64,000 nucleotides of DNA, from contig JAKSZU010000002.1 of the NCBI GenBank assembly GCA_026018925.1, positions 54,454,337-54,518,336 of the forward strand, in the 5' to 3' direction. This DNA is from Tupaia tana. Lineage: Eukaryota > Chordata > Mammalia > Scandentia > Tupaiidae. Below the pieces are notes generated by a model, which ran no database searches, had not been told where the DNA came from, and worked only from the letters and a program-made list of their open reading frames with translations. Below are positions 11,226 through 21,846 of this stretch, piece after piece (the first letter of the stretch is position 1; every line of letters starts with the position of its first letter). A program made the translations under genes and the position numbers.

Positions 11226-11508
11226 GGGAGCCAGACTATGGCCCGGTGGTGGTTGGAGCTGGATCCCACATGGCTGACCATGCGGTTCAAGTCCTGGACA
11301 CAATGCCTTGAAAAACACACTGGGTGTGTGGGTGCGTGGGACATATGTGTCTGGGCCGAAATCCGGATAGGACTGAGAGAAGAGAAGGAATTGTGGTGTG
11401 TCTCTGTGCCATGGAAAATGCTTTCTCCTGTCCTCTGGTAAAAACAAACAAACAAACAAACAACAACAAAAAATAACCAAAAAAGAAAACAAACAAACAA
11501 AGAAAAAT
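11226..11508 (+). mobile_element. SINE-A copy, older subfamily, CAAA-rich tail
   Basis: Head GGGAGCCAGACTATGGCCCG, then GGATCCCACATGGCTGACCA and a good B box (GGTTCAAGTCC). The pyrimidine segment is nearly lost. The tail has expanded into (CAAA)n-like repeats over about 11,442-11,508. Confidence 0.8.
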
Positions 11509-11514
11509 TATGAT

Positions 11515-11695
11515 AAAGTGAGTGGACTCTGAAGTCAAAATGCTTGAGTTCAAATGCGACTTTTATCACACTACTATGTAACCTTGGCTGGTCAATATTC
11601 TCACCCTCTTTGTCAATACTATTATTTCTTTCATAGAGTTGTGAAAGTTAATGAGTTACAAAGCATAAAACATTTAGAACGCCGCCTGGCGCCTT
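11515..11695 (+). repeat. MIR fragment
   Basis: Plus-strand MIR order: GGACTCTGAAGTCAAAATGC, TTGAGTTCAAATGCGACTTT, ATGTAACCTTGGCTGGTCAA, TCATAGAGTTGTGAAAGTTA, CATTTAGAACGCCGCCTGGC. One of the clearest MIRs in the window. Confidence 0.8.
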
Positions 11696-12109
11696 TTAAA
11701 AAAGGCAGCCTATGAGTCCTAACCCCAGCAGCAAACATCATTGTTACTATAATTGATGCTTATTATAATAGGAACGGAAAGCATTTATTACATTTCTTCC
11801 AGCTCTGTGGGAATAAGAATTAGGTCTGAATAGCATGCTTTTAATGTTGACTTGAATCCTGCCAGGAATACATTAAACATTGGAGAGCTATATTACCCTT
11901 GTAAATTCTTGTTTCCATTCCCAGCCAATACCTTAAGGAAAAGGAAATACATATTTACTTTCTAAGGTATATTATTTATAGTTCCCAGTTTATAACTAGG
12001 GATTATTATAACTGGATTTATTCATATTATCATGAGTTCTATACTGTTCAAGAGCATTGGTTGTAGAAAGATTGCTTTATTCTAGGAATAGACTTACATA
12101 CCTTACTCA

Positions 12110-12229
12110 GTATATATACATATTTATACATATGTATAAATTATATATATATGTAAAATTTATATATATATTCATATATATGCGCATATATATAAACTTA
12201 GATATATATATGCATATATATATAAATTT

Positions 12230-12267
<38 letters not shown>
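12110..12267. repeat. AT-rich tandem repeat, (TA)n with interruptions
   Basis: About 150 bp of alternating TA with periodic GC-containing interruptions such as ATGCGCATATATATAAA, ending in a pure (TA) run. The open frames through it are artefacts of the repeat. Confidence 0.85.
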
Positions 12268-12269
<2 letters not shown>

Positions 12270-12360
12270 TTCCCCTTTATCTTCTGTCTTTCTCAGGATT
12301 CAATCCTTGGTTGTGTTCTTTATCCACATCTTCCTTGCAGTTATAACCCAGTCATAATTT

Positions 12361-12612
12361 TTTGAGAGGTTTTTGCTATAGGTTGCATGTGCACTCACCA
12401 GAAAGAGAGAGACAGAGAGGCAGAAAGCAAGAAATCACTTCCCAGCGAGGATGGCCACGCTGCAATCTCTTCCCCTCCATTCTCCTCTTGGGATCTTGGG
12501 CATGCATGCACATGTGCCCGGCTTGAGTTTAAGCCACCGGGTCTGGGACTTGAACCACAGTTGACTACATGGGAGTCCAGCAACATAGCCATTATGTTAA
12601 CTGCTGATCCCA
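12361..12612 (-). mobile_element. SINE-A copy with 9-bp TSD
   Basis: Minus-strand copy with the 3' end at left (GAGAGGTTTTTGCTATAGG) and the head at right (TAACTGCTGATCCC). The TSD CCAGTCATA is perfect (12,349-12,357 and 12,614-12,622). Little T tail remains. Confidence 0.9.
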
Positions 12613-12629
12613 GCCAGTCATATAACTTA

Positions 12630-12839
12630 AAAACAGATTTTTGTTTTTCCAGAGAAGTAGAGAGAGAAGAGGAACAGAGAGACAGCATCCCTCAGCGGGA
12701 CCTGGTTATGTAGCAATCCTTTTCTTTCCATTTTTCCAGCTTGTTTCAAAACAATGGCATTGGGATTTGAACCATGATTGATCATGTGGGATTAACTCCC
12801 TCTACACAGTGCTTTAACCACTATGCTATGGGGCTGGCC
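12630..12839 (-). mobile_element. Old SINE-A copy, degraded
   Basis: Lies directly beyond the right TSD of the preceding copy, in the same orientation. It shows TTTTCCAGAGAAGTAGAGAG, then TTTGAACCATGATTGATCAT, then ATGCTATGGGGCTGGCCC. It is more diverged than its neighbour and belongs to the older subfamily. Confidence 0.65.
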
Positions 12840-12841
12840 CA

Positions 12842-13900
12842 GCACATACCTTTAAACACTATGCTAATAATTCCCAATTTCATGTCCAGGCTGCATTTGT
12901 ATTCTGAATTCCACACTTGTATCTCCTGTCATAGCTCACCTCTTGAAATTCCCACAAATGTCTCAAACATAACATAAGCAAAATCATTCCTGATCATCCT
13001 CTCCAAACCTGCTGCACCTTTAGTTTCTCCCATTTCATATGGTGGCACACTCATCCTTTCAACGATTCAGACTCCATATCCTGGAGTCACCTGTGACTCT
13101 AATTTCACACCTCCTTCCAACTTGTTAAGGAAACTCACAAACTCCATCTTCAACAGCTATTTAGGATCGGACTACTTTTCATCATTTTTACTACCACCAC
13201 CCTAGTCTGAGCCAACATCATCATATAAGGATTATTGCCAAGTCCTCCTGATAAGATTCTGATTCTATGCTAAAGTTTATTTTTTAAACTATTCTATAAC
13301 TTATTTTCAACACAGCAACTGAAAAAATGCTTTTAAAATATGAATATAAGGCAAATCTTATTACTCCTCCACTCAAAACCATGAAATGACCTAGAGATCT
13401 ATATGATTTTACCATCCACCTCTGACCTTCAACTTCTGACCTTTCCTATTCTTCTCTCTCTTCATATCTCTGCATCTTTCAGGACCTTTCCTCTCTTGTT
13501 TCTACTGCCTAAAACATTCCTGTCCTAGTTCTATCTTTGCATCTTTTGATTCTTCAAATTTGCCCCTTTTCAATTTATATTAAAGTATTCTAGACTTTCA
13601 CATATTAGACCCAATCTTTCCCTCTGTGATTCCACCCCTAACTCCTGCAACCACCACCATGGACCCAACTTTTGAGGCCCTTTCTTTACCAACTACTGTA
13701 ATAATTATTTTTCTATTGATACAGCATTTGCATCCAATACTTATGTGCTTGCTATGACTTCTCAATGATTTTTATAGAGAAATTATCATATCTCCTCCTA
13801 CATTGCAAGTTCTGTGAGAATAAATGCTGTAAGCACCACTCCCACTAGCAGAGTATTAAGTAAAACTCTCATGTTACAGTGGTAAGCTCACCATTTAGCA
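12842..13900 (+). mobile_element. L2 fragment, plus strand
   Basis: Long colinear match to the L2 3' half: GTCTCAAACATAACATAAGC, CTCCATATCCTGGAGTCACC, CCACCCTAGTCTGAGCCAAC, GATTATTGCCAAGTCCTCCT, TATTTTCAACACAGCAACTG, TTACTCCTCCACTCAAAACC, ATGACCTAGAGATCTATATG. The 3' end with TGCAAGTTCTGTGAGAATAA is near 13,830. No coding capacity remains. Confidence 0.85.
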
Positions 13901-13944
13901 AATGATTGCATTTTACCATTTTCATACTAGAGGCTAGGGATATA

Positions 13945-14303
13945 GTGATCTATTCAATTCATTCCTTATTCTGAAATAGTTATTTAGTGACTACTAAGAC
14001 AATAAAGAAGACCAAGAACATAGGCCATGAAATTGCTTGGTATTATGATAGGGGAAATACCAGGACTACGGGCAGTTAGTCCAGTCTTGGAGGACCAGGG
14101 ATCTTCTGCAAAGCATAGGCAGATAAGATGGTCATAAATAATATGAATCACCCAAAGGGGGAGAGACAAGGGAAAAGAATAATGCAGAGGGGCTGGATTG
14201 CAAAGACCTGGAAGTAAAGAGAGAGGATATGTCATTACACAAGACACCCATTAGATGAGCAGAATGCATTTTGGGTGGTTGATGTACGGGTTGTAAAAGG
14301 GTA
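13945..14303 (-). mobile_element. L2 fragment, minus strand (left part)
   Basis: Begins with the reversed L2 3' terminus (CAATTCATTCCTTATTCTGA, then AGTTATTTAGTGACTACTAAG). It continues through the reversed 3' region (GGCTGGATTGCAAAGACCTG). It is interrupted by a SINE at 14,311 and resumes at 14,489. It faces the plus-strand L2 at 12,842-13,900 tail to tail. Confidence 0.65.
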
Positions 14304-14310
14304 TTGTACA

Positions 14311-14481
14311 GAGTCAGCTGGTGGCATGGTGGTGCATGTTTGCCTGCATAGGGTCCCCAGAAGAGAATGAAGGAGAAGGGAATGCAGTGTGGCCACCCGC
14401 TGGGGGTGACTTTTCACTTTCCCTCTCTCTTTGTCTCTCTCTGGTAAGCATACAACTTATGGAAAAACCTAAAAAAAAAAG
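14311..14481 (+). mobile_element. SINE-A copy with large internal deletion
   Basis: TSD TTGTACA (14,304-14,310 and 14,482-14,488). The head is reduced to GTCAGCTGGTGGCATGG and jumps to the body (CCCAGAAGAGAATGAAGGAG). Most of the tRNA-like region, including the B box, is missing. The 3' end and A tail are intact. It is inserted in an L2. Confidence 0.85.
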
Positions 14482-14488
14482 TTGTACA

Positions 14489-14640
14489 TTATACTTAAAA
14501 ATTTAGGCTTATTATGAGAAAAGTGGTGAATTATGCAGGGATTTAAGCAGGAGTTTATAATGTGCTCAGATGTGCATTTTTGAGAGATTACTAGCTACAG
14601 TGGGAAGAATAGATGAAGAGGTCAAGACTAGAAATAGATT
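14489..14640 (-). mobile_element. L2 fragment, minus strand (right part)
   Basis: Continuation of the interrupted L2: TATGCAGGGATTTAAGCAGG, then CAGTGGGAAGAATAGATGAA, in the order expected for a reversed L2 body. Confidence 0.55.
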
Positions 14641-16100
14641 AGTCTTTTTATTTTTCTAGTACTTGTGACAATACCTTCTTGAAAAGTTTGTTCATTGTTA
14701 TGGGTTATGCTGAAAACTCAGACCCAGTACACCCAGCACTATGGGAGACCTTTTGTTTTCTGCTTTTACAAAATTAGGAAAAAATATGGTAACCCATTTA
14801 TTGATTAAAGAGTATTCCGACTTTATTTTATGATCACTGGAAAATAGATTTCTCAAGAAGAAAAGAAAAATGCACCCATGAAATGTGTAAAGTGCAGGCA
14901 TATGTTCTACAGCATAGAACGTGCTATGGACTGGATCACCTCTCAGAGCAGAGGTGGGGACTACAGAGGGTAGGGAGAGGACAGGTCCATAATGCATCAG
15001 AAAGACTGACAATGACAAATGTGGTGTGAACTCTGGGAGAATGAAGAGCTCTTTGCACTCCACACTCTACCCTGATGAAAACAACCGTCACAGACCCTTA
15101 AAGAGATGAATCTGTTACACAAATGCCTTCAACATGTCATTGGCAGACAAAGCATCCTTTGCTAAGACCCTCTCAGAAAGGTTGATAATAAATAAGACTG
15201 TCGAGAGGAATAATTTGTCAAATTAATTTATTGCAGTTTCTGAATAACAGGAGACATGAAGAAATGGAAAGCAGTGGTCTGGTGGAACGTTAGGAACTCT
15301 CTTCCCCAGAGGCCAAGGCTCTGTTTACCTGTTTGTTTTGGTTGTTGCATGAATGAGGCTAACATTGTTCTCAGTTCTTTGGTTCTGTTAATAATAATCC
15401 ATTCTTTGTCCACTCTGAAAATGAGAAAATATGAACACAGTGTGAGAATGTTGTGTTTCATATAGGTCTCACCAGGGAAATCTGGATCTGGGAGTTAAAG
15501 CTATCAATAAAACAGGAAATGGATCAGCCAGCTGCTGCTCTGCTGAATCTACAGGATCCAAACCCGAGCCTCTAAGGCAACTGCCTCTACTTACGTGCTT
15601 CCTTAGAAAGGCTGCAGCCCAAATGCAATCCACCAAGCTGTACAGGAGAAAATTTATTTTCTACTTTTATAAAATTGGGAGGGGAATAGCTTGCCTAACT
15701 GAAAAAGAAAAAAAAAAATCCAATTTTCAGGTCACTAAATGGGAAAATTATCACCATTCTGATAGAAATGGCCATTTTTAAAGAGAAAGTGCTACGATTC
15801 CTGTTTCTAATATAATGGGAACTAAACTGCACATTTCTGGAAGAATTATTTCCCTTGGTCATGGTAATGACTGTATTTGTCAAACTATTACAAAGAAAAA
15901 AGAAGAAAGGGGGAAAGAAAAGGGAAATGAATGTGTAAGCTCTGTCTGATGAGACTCTGTAGGCATTACTTTCAGTTCTGGGGTTGTCCATGTCATGTGC
16001 ATCAGTATGCAGCCCTGTTTTTGGCCTTAGTTTTTAATACACATTTCATGATCCTCACATCAGCATTTTAGAATTTTTAAAAAAGTGTCCGATGAAGTAC
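14641..16100. other. Unassigned stretch
   Basis: No gene or confident repeat. Open frames of 121 and 98 codons on the minus strand (14,698-15,063 and 15,695-15,991) show no domain, no splice context and low-complexity F/I-rich runs. Confidence 0.45.
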
Positions 16101-16109
16101 ATTGCAAAA

Positions 16110-16409
16110 ACAAAATGATTTATTTATTTATTTATTTATTTATTTATTGGAGAGGTTTTTGCTATAGAATATGGGTACTCACCAGAAAGACAGAGAGAGA
16201 CAGAGACAGAAAGCAAGAAATCACCCCCCCCCCCCCCCCCCCCGCCGGGAGTGGGGATGGCTGTGCTGCAATCCCTTCTCCTCTCGGGATCTTAGGTATG
16301 CATGCACATGTGCCTGGCGTGAGTTTAAACCACCAGGTCTGGGACTCGAACCATGGTCAACTACATGGGAGTCCAGCGACATAGCCATTACACCAACTGC
16401 TAGTCCCCC
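16110..16409 (-). mobile_element. SINE-A copy with (TTTA)n tail and C20 run
   Basis: The left tail is (TTTA)n at about 16,118-16,148, then GAGAGGTTTTTGCTATAGAA. An uninterrupted run of about 20 C sits at 16,224-16,243, where other copies have a short C block. Head at right: CCAACTGCTAGTCCCC. Imperfect TSD TGCAAAA (16,103 and 16,410). Confidence 0.85.
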
Positions 16410-16988
16410 TGCAAAAGAATATTTAGCACTTTCAGAAATTAATAGGAAACCTAAAATAAATCATTTGCTAACCATGAAGACAAGACCGTGACAATAAAGG
16501 AAACTTCACTGCATGGTAGAAAGAAAGAGGGGCTCAGATTCTGCTACTTATTGTCTGTATAATTTTAGGAAAATGTTCTACTTCCTATCACAGTTTTATA
16601 GTCTGTCATATCATAAGTTTGGGCTAGATTATCTCTCTGGTATTTAGATCTAAAAGACATGAAGTGTATACTTTTGAATTCAGAAAAAACTTTATTGCCT
16701 GGTCTGGGGCTTTCAAGATGAACAGGATGTGGATGAACAGGATGAAGCACTAACATAGGTAGGGAGAACTTTCTCATTCTGTGCCTGAGGGCTTTACCTA
16801 TTTGTCACCTGGTAGGTACAGGCATGAGCAGATGATGCCACTGTTGGTACCAGCCTGGCGTGTCCACTGCTTAGATCTAACAGTGTTGGCTGTCCGTAGG
16901 TCTATGGCTCTAAATTGAACAGCTATGATGGCACATTTCAATGTCAGAATGACAAGAATGCATCATGATCCCAAAGTCATTTATTGCG
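16410..16988. other. Unassigned sequence
   Basis: No gene, RNA or confident repeat. A near-duplicated GATGAACAGGATGTGGATGA occurs at about 16,718-16,744 but is too short to interpret. Confidence 0.4.
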
Positions 16989-16997
16989 CTCTTCAAC

Positions 16998-17264
16998 GTG
17001 TTATTATTATTTTAAATTTTGCACACAGGGCACTGCCCTCACCAGAGAAAGAGAGAAAGAGAAAAAGAAAATGATAAATCACTCCCCACAGGGAATGGTC
17101 ATGCCACTATCCCTTCTCTGTTTCTCCCACCTGTTGGGATTTTGGGAATGCATGCCACACATGACCGATGTGTTTCTTAAGCCAGTGAGTCTGAGACTCG
17201 AACTGCGTGGTCAGCCATGTGGGATCCAGCTACCTTAACCTCTAGGCCACCAGCTGGTCCTCCA
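16998..17264 (-). mobile_element. SINE-A copy, older subfamily
   Basis: The tail at left is TTATTATTATTTT, and the right end reads CATGTGGGATCCAGCTACC (older-subfamily head), then CCACCAGCTGGTCC. TSD CTCTTCAAC (16,989) and CTCTTCCAC (17,265) with one mismatch. The right TSD is also the left TSD of the next element. Confidence 0.85.
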
Positions 17265-17276
17265 CTCTTCCACTTT

Positions 17277-17508
17277 GTAAGAATGGTTATTTATTTACTT
17301 CTTCCATCAGCAGAGAGAGAGATAGAGAGAGAGAGAAGGAGAGAGATTAAAGCAGAGATATAGGCACCTCTATAGGGTCTGCATCATGGCCTACCTTCAG
17401 TCCTCCCTAGGTACGTGCCCCTGCACCTGGCATGGCCAGGGAGCTTTTGGATCTGAATCCAGCTTCCAGGTGGGTCCAGGTGTGTGACTACTGCAACACC
17501 ACATGGCC
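17277..17508 (-). mobile_element. SINE-C copy
   Basis: A different tRNA-like SINE. The tail at left is TTATTTATTTACTTCTTCC, followed by a long GA-rich tract (17,314-17,348). The right end reads CAACACCACATGGCC. The minus-strand B-box-like motif is GGATTCAGATCC. TSD CTCTTCCA[C/T]TTT (17,265-17,276 and 17,509-17,520), 12 bp with one mismatch. Confidence 0.7.
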
Positions 17509-17520
17509 CTCTTCCATTTT

Positions 17521-19025
17521 GGAAGTGTTCTGACTTCATAAAATGTTGTAGGGCATTTTCTCTGAAAATTCATTTCTGGGAAACTGCTTAACACTCCATG
17601 TTACTTTTCCTCAAAAATCCACTTCAGATGATACACAAAACCTTTCTGGACTTTGAACATTCCTTAGCCAGATGTTCAACAGCAAATATTTTCTCAGCTG
17701 GGAAAAAGAAGGAAAAAAAACAGAGAAATTTGTCAGCAGTGATGGGAATTATCAGCATCGATGAATACTTTATATATTTTTTTGCTTTTGCATGGGAGAC
17801 TGGCAAAAATATTTGAAATATAAATCTCAGAGCTATCCTTAATATACCTTAATAAATTCCAGCTCTGGAGTAGTAAAGAAAAACTGATACTGGAGACTAT
17901 GGCGCATGCAAAAATATGAAACATATTCAGAAGTTATTACTATTCATGTTACTACCAATCATAGGTTCACTCAATTTCCATGTGATAAATGAACCTTCAG
18001 TGTATGTTTGCATTGACATTTATGAGTTTCAAGAAAGAATGGCCTGATTTTTTTGGAGGGGCATTCCCCAGAGGGTTTAAAGGTAACTGAAATATCGCTG
18101 GCCCAGAATGTTTCTTAAGTAGCTTTGAAGCCAGAGAATTTAATTGAATATGAAAACCCACTTAAGAATAAAAATCTGAAGGCATTGCGTTGTAGCGCTA
18201 AGCCAAATATTTCAAAAATATTTTACTTCAAATGAAATTTTCACTCATTTGGCTGGTTAATTAAATATGATTCCCCCCCCCCCCCCTTGAATTTCCCTGA
18301 GAAGGAAAGAACTCTTTGAGTACATGGTATTAAAAAGAATACTAAAGTAAATTGGAACACAAGAAGCCATTGGTTGGGGGCAACTCTTAAAAGTAACAGC
18401 TTTTTATCAAGGGAAGAAATATGCTGTTTCCTTTGATCTGCTCCTTCTCTTCTTTGCCTTGAAGTGATTAGGGTCCCCTGTAAGGCCTCTGTCAGCCAGT
18501 ATGGTCACTCAATTCCCAGTTAAAGTGATTTGGAAAGGAATTACAATTCATTCTGTCACTTTTTCCCAAGATCCTCAGACTCTAGAATTCTCAACTAAGA
18601 TTCATCAAAACAGTGTTCTTCTAACACAGAATATTTTGAGTTCAGATTTGACTTTTTCACTCATTGTCTTGGACTCTCTTCAAATCTGGATTTTCCTGTG
18701 GACCAACTTCCTCCTTTGCGACATGATACATAATCTTATAATTAAAAACTAAGCTTTTTAAAGATACCACAGTCAGAACTGGCATACCAGACCATTATGG
18801 ATCATCATGTAAATTTTTGATGTTTTAACTTTGAGAATGTGGCATCGAAGTGTGCTCTTATAGGTTACTTGAAAAGTTGAATATTAAAATTTAAATCTTG
18901 AAAGTATTTTGATTTAAAGAGCAGTCACAATCTATAAAATGCTATTATTGCTATGGTCTTTTCGGTAGACGATAAAGTCTTTCAAGAAGAGGTTAGTAGT
19001 GGTGTGGTAAAAATGCAGAGCTCTG
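17521..19025. other. Unassigned stretch
   Basis: No confident repeat apart from a C-run at 18,273-18,287. The frame at 18,501-18,752 (83 codons) has no recognisable domain. I see no splice-flanked exon. Confidence 0.45.
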
Positions 19026-19272
19026 AGGCCAGCTGGTGGTGTAGTGGCTAAGGTGCTAGACTCCCATGTGGTTGGTTGTGATTTGAGTCCTGGACCTGGT
19101 GGCTTGAAACTCACACTGGGTGTGTGTGCTTGTATGTCCAAATTCCAGAGAGGAGAATTAAGGTGTGACCATTCCTCCCCCCCAACCCTGGGACTGATTT
19201 CTTGCTTTTTGTATCTCTATCTTCCCTGTCCCTCTGGCGAGTACATGCACCCTATAGCAAACATCCCTCTCT

Positions 19273-19305
<33 letters not shown>
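19026..19305 (+). mobile_element. SINE-A copy with 32-base A tail
   Basis: Head GAGGCCAGCTGGTGGTGTAG, B box ATTTGAGTCC, 3' end CACCCTATAGCAAACATCCC, then an A run (about 19,274-19,305). It abuts a SINE-B copy immediately downstream. Confidence 0.85.
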
Positions 19306-19308
<3 letters not shown>

Positions 19309-19515
19309 GCGCTTAGCCTGGCAATCCTATATGGGAAGGTCACCAGTTCAAGTGCAGAGACCGTTTTGAGTACACTAGGCCTATGCTTGCCCGTCATCCA
19401 GGGCTGGTTGAAGGCTGGGGTAGAAAATAGTGTTACGATCCTGTTGGGTGTACTCTCTCTCTGTTCCTTTCTCTGCCTTTCTTGCTTGGAAGAAATAAAT
19501 GAGTAAAGTTTTAAA
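19306..19515 (+). mobile_element. SINE-B copy
   Basis: A tRNA-like element unrelated in body to SINE-A: GTAGCGCTTAGCCTGGCAAT, then CCAGTTCAAGTGCAGAGACC (B-box-like), GGCTGGTTGAAGGCTGGGG, a CTCTCTCTCTGTTCC segment, and the tail GAAGAAATAAATGAGTAAAG. It shares GGCTGGTTGAA(A)GGC with the element at 39,365. I do not recognise it as a published family. Confidence 0.55.
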
Positions 19516-19676
19516 AATCCTTTAAGAAATCTTTCTTGTTTAGTCAATATGAATTCTTAATATATATCCCTCTCTTGAATCACTAAGATGGGTGATGCTC
19601 ACGTTCCAGTGAGTTACCTGACTTGTCAAACCTTTCTTACTGTAAAAATCACATGCAGGACACTATCACTGTTCAC

Positions 19677-19932
19677 AGGGAACATTAGTAAGTTTATGGA
19701 AAAATAGAATTGCAATATGAGTCTATTTTGGCATAAAACATTAGAAATCCATGAATGGATTTTATTTTTTTATAATACACGTTTTTTTAAGAGATATTTT
19801 TCTTCTAGGGTGCATACACTCACTAGAGAGATGGATAGAGAGAGACAGAGAGACAGAAAGTAAGAAATCACCCCTCCCGGGGGATGGCCATGCTGTAATC
19901 CCTTCTCCTCCATTCCCCTCTCGGGATCTTGG

Positions 19933-19970
<38 letters not shown>

Positions 19971-20104
19971 CGTGAATTTTAAGTCTCTCGGCTCAGGACT
20001 TGAATCACATTTGACTATGTGGGAGTCCAACGATGTAACCATTACGCCATCTGCTGGTCCCTATATATAACACACATTTTTAGTGAATTATTTTCAAGAC
20101 CCAT
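19677..20104. mobile_element. MITE-2 copy, split by a SINE
   Basis: The left part, 19,677-19,780 (AGTTTATGGAAAAATAGAAT, then GAGTCTATTTTGGCATAAAA), matches the intact copy at 20,834. The right terminal inverted repeat (GTGAATTATTTTCAAGACCC) lies at about 20,076-20,104 beyond the SINE inserted at 19,781-20,065. Confidence 0.6.
19781..20065 (-). mobile_element. SINE-A copy nested in MITE-2
   Basis: Minus-strand copy with an internal (CA)n of about 33 bp (19,936-19,968). TSD TATAATACAC (19,771-19,780) and TATAACACAC (20,066-20,075), one mismatch. The head at right ends CATCTGCTGGTCC. It interrupts an older DNA-transposon-like element. Confidence 0.85.
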
Positions 20105-20833
20105 CACATCCCCATCACATGTTCCTCCCCAATGGAAAAGCTAGCTTTCCATTTTTATTTTATATTTAATCTCTTAGCCAAATGAAATTTATGTAATTAA
20201 GGTAGAAAATCAGAAATCTGATTTGTTTTGAAAGGGATTTGCAAAATATTTAGGAATCTTCAGTCTTGCATCACCCACTCCTTGAATAACACTCGTGTTT
20301 GTGACTTGATATCAGCCAAAATTGAAGCACCAGAAATCAGCAAAGTTGGACCAAAGTGTACTTGTATAATGCTTTGATGTTAGAGTTGGACTGGAAGGTA
20401 GGCAATAATTAATGTACAAATAATTGAACATTCATTTTCTGCTCACACCAACCTGAAGCCAACTGACTTTCTAGAGAGTCACTTTCCACTGTCCCAAACC
20501 ATTTTCCAAACACCTTTCAACTTCAGAACTGGCCCAAATGCAAGAAATCAGAAGCACAGAGTATTTTCCCAGAAATTCTTTTTGCGTTTCTATTACAGGA
20601 AACCAGTAAGCTTAAGACAAAGATATCTTGTAGGGCAAATTGTAAGGATCTTGCCACACAAACATTGGAATAAATAAATAAACAACATTACAAAAATCAC
20701 ATTTTGAATGTGGGTTATTATTTTGCCTTCCAATAACTGTAAACATTTTGGGATTTTCAAGTTGATGAACAACTAATAATGTAGATCTATAAATATGTAA
20801 AATATTTAGAAGTTTTATAGATACAGTATATGT
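20105..20833. other. Unassigned sequence
   Basis: No gene or repeat recognised. AT-rich, with no tandem repeats. Confidence 0.4.
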
Positions 20834-20969
20834 ATGAGGGAATTTCAAAAACTTGTGGAAAATAGGGTTAAAATTTGAGTTTATTTTGGTGCAAAACATT
20901 TTGAAATCCAAGCCTAATTTTTTTTCAGAATATACATTCTCTAGGAAGTTTTTGAAGACTTTTCATCTA
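20834..20969. mobile_element. MITE-2, nearly complete copy
   Basis: About 136 bp with imperfect terminal inverted repeats. The left end is GAGGGAATTTCAAAAACTTG and the right end, complemented, is GATGAAAAGTCTTCAAAAAC. The interior TTTATTTTGGTGCAAAACAT is shared with the copy at 19,677. This is a small non-autonomous DNA-transposon structure. I believe related copies occur in several placental orders but cannot give the family name. Confidence 0.6.
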
Positions 20970-21054
20970 TGTAAAATTTAAAGCAAGATTCTTCAAGTTT
21001 CTCTTGGTGATACCAAAGCTCTGTAAGATGGGATTTTAGCTGGAATAATGATCA

Positions 21055-21310
21055 ATTTTTTTCTTAATTTGCTAGAGGGTACATACACTTGCAGGAGAGA
21101 GAGAGAGATAGAGATAGAGATAGAGAGAGAGAGAGAGAGAGAGCATTCCCCAAGGAAGGAGAATGGCCATGCTGCAATCCCTTCTCCATCTCTCCCTTCT
21201 TTGGCGATTTTGGGCATGTGTATGCAAAATCAACCCCTGGGTCATGGACTTGAACTGCAAAGTGGGCGATATGGAATGCAGCCATCTGAACCACCATGCC
21301 AGGGCTGGTC
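21055..21310 (-). mobile_element. SINE-A copy, older, GA-expanded
   Basis: TTTGCTAGAGGGTACATACA at left, then a GAGA/GATA tract of about 47 bp (21,097-21,143). The right end reads AACCACCATGCCAGGGCTGG. The hypervariable tract occupies the SINE's pyrimidine segment. Confidence 0.75.
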
Positions 21311-21324
21311 TCCAGTTAAATTTA

Positions 21325-21525
21325 ATACAGTAGCTGACATTTATGTGTTGTGTATAGTTGACACCGTGCTTGATACACAATGAAGTCTTCCCTTGTCTGA
21401 ACAGCATAGTAGGTATAATTTCCCATTTTGGGGATGAGGAAATAGAGATACAGAAATTTTGCATATCATCCAACAAAAGTAGAGCTCAAAAGAATTGTTC
21501 AGATTTGTTACTCTGATCATCGTGG
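21325..21525 (-). repeat. MIR fragment, minus strand
   Basis: Reversed MIR order: CTGACATTTATGTGTTGTGT, then GTAGGTATAATTTCCCATTT, TGGGGATGAGGAAATAGAGA, and AGAATTGTTCAGATTTGTTA. Confidence 0.65.
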
Positions 21526-21595
21526 AACCCACCAGGAGGATAAGTGGGAGGGGCATGGATGTGAAGTTATTATTTCCTAAAATCTCCCTCTACTG

Positions 21596-21644
21596 CTTTT
21601 TTAATTATTATTAATTGCCAGGGGATATGTGTACTCACCAGAAT

Positions 21645-21685
<41 letters not shown>

Positions 21686-21846
21686 CTAATATGACACGAT
21701 CTGCAGTAATCTTTTCCCCTCCATTTCTCCATCTCATGGGATGCTTGTCTAGTGCATTTTTCAAGGAGCTGGGATTTGAACTAGTCAGCCATGTGGGACT
21801 CTGCTCCCCGTGCATAGGACTTAACCTGCTGCTCCACAGGACCAGC
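21596..21846 (-). mobile_element. SINE-A copy, (GA)n expanded
   Basis: Left end TTAATTATTATTAATTGCCAG, then GTGTACTCACCAGAATAAG and a (GA) tract (21,649-21,682). The head at right reads CTGCTCCACAGGACCAGC. Boundary duplications are unclear. Confidence 0.7.

Noticed and set aside
16110-16409. Assembly gap or vector sequence at the C20 run
   Set aside because: The C block is at the same position as in other SINE-A copies (e.g. 2,835), so a slippage expansion is enough, although the exact length may be a sequencing artefact.
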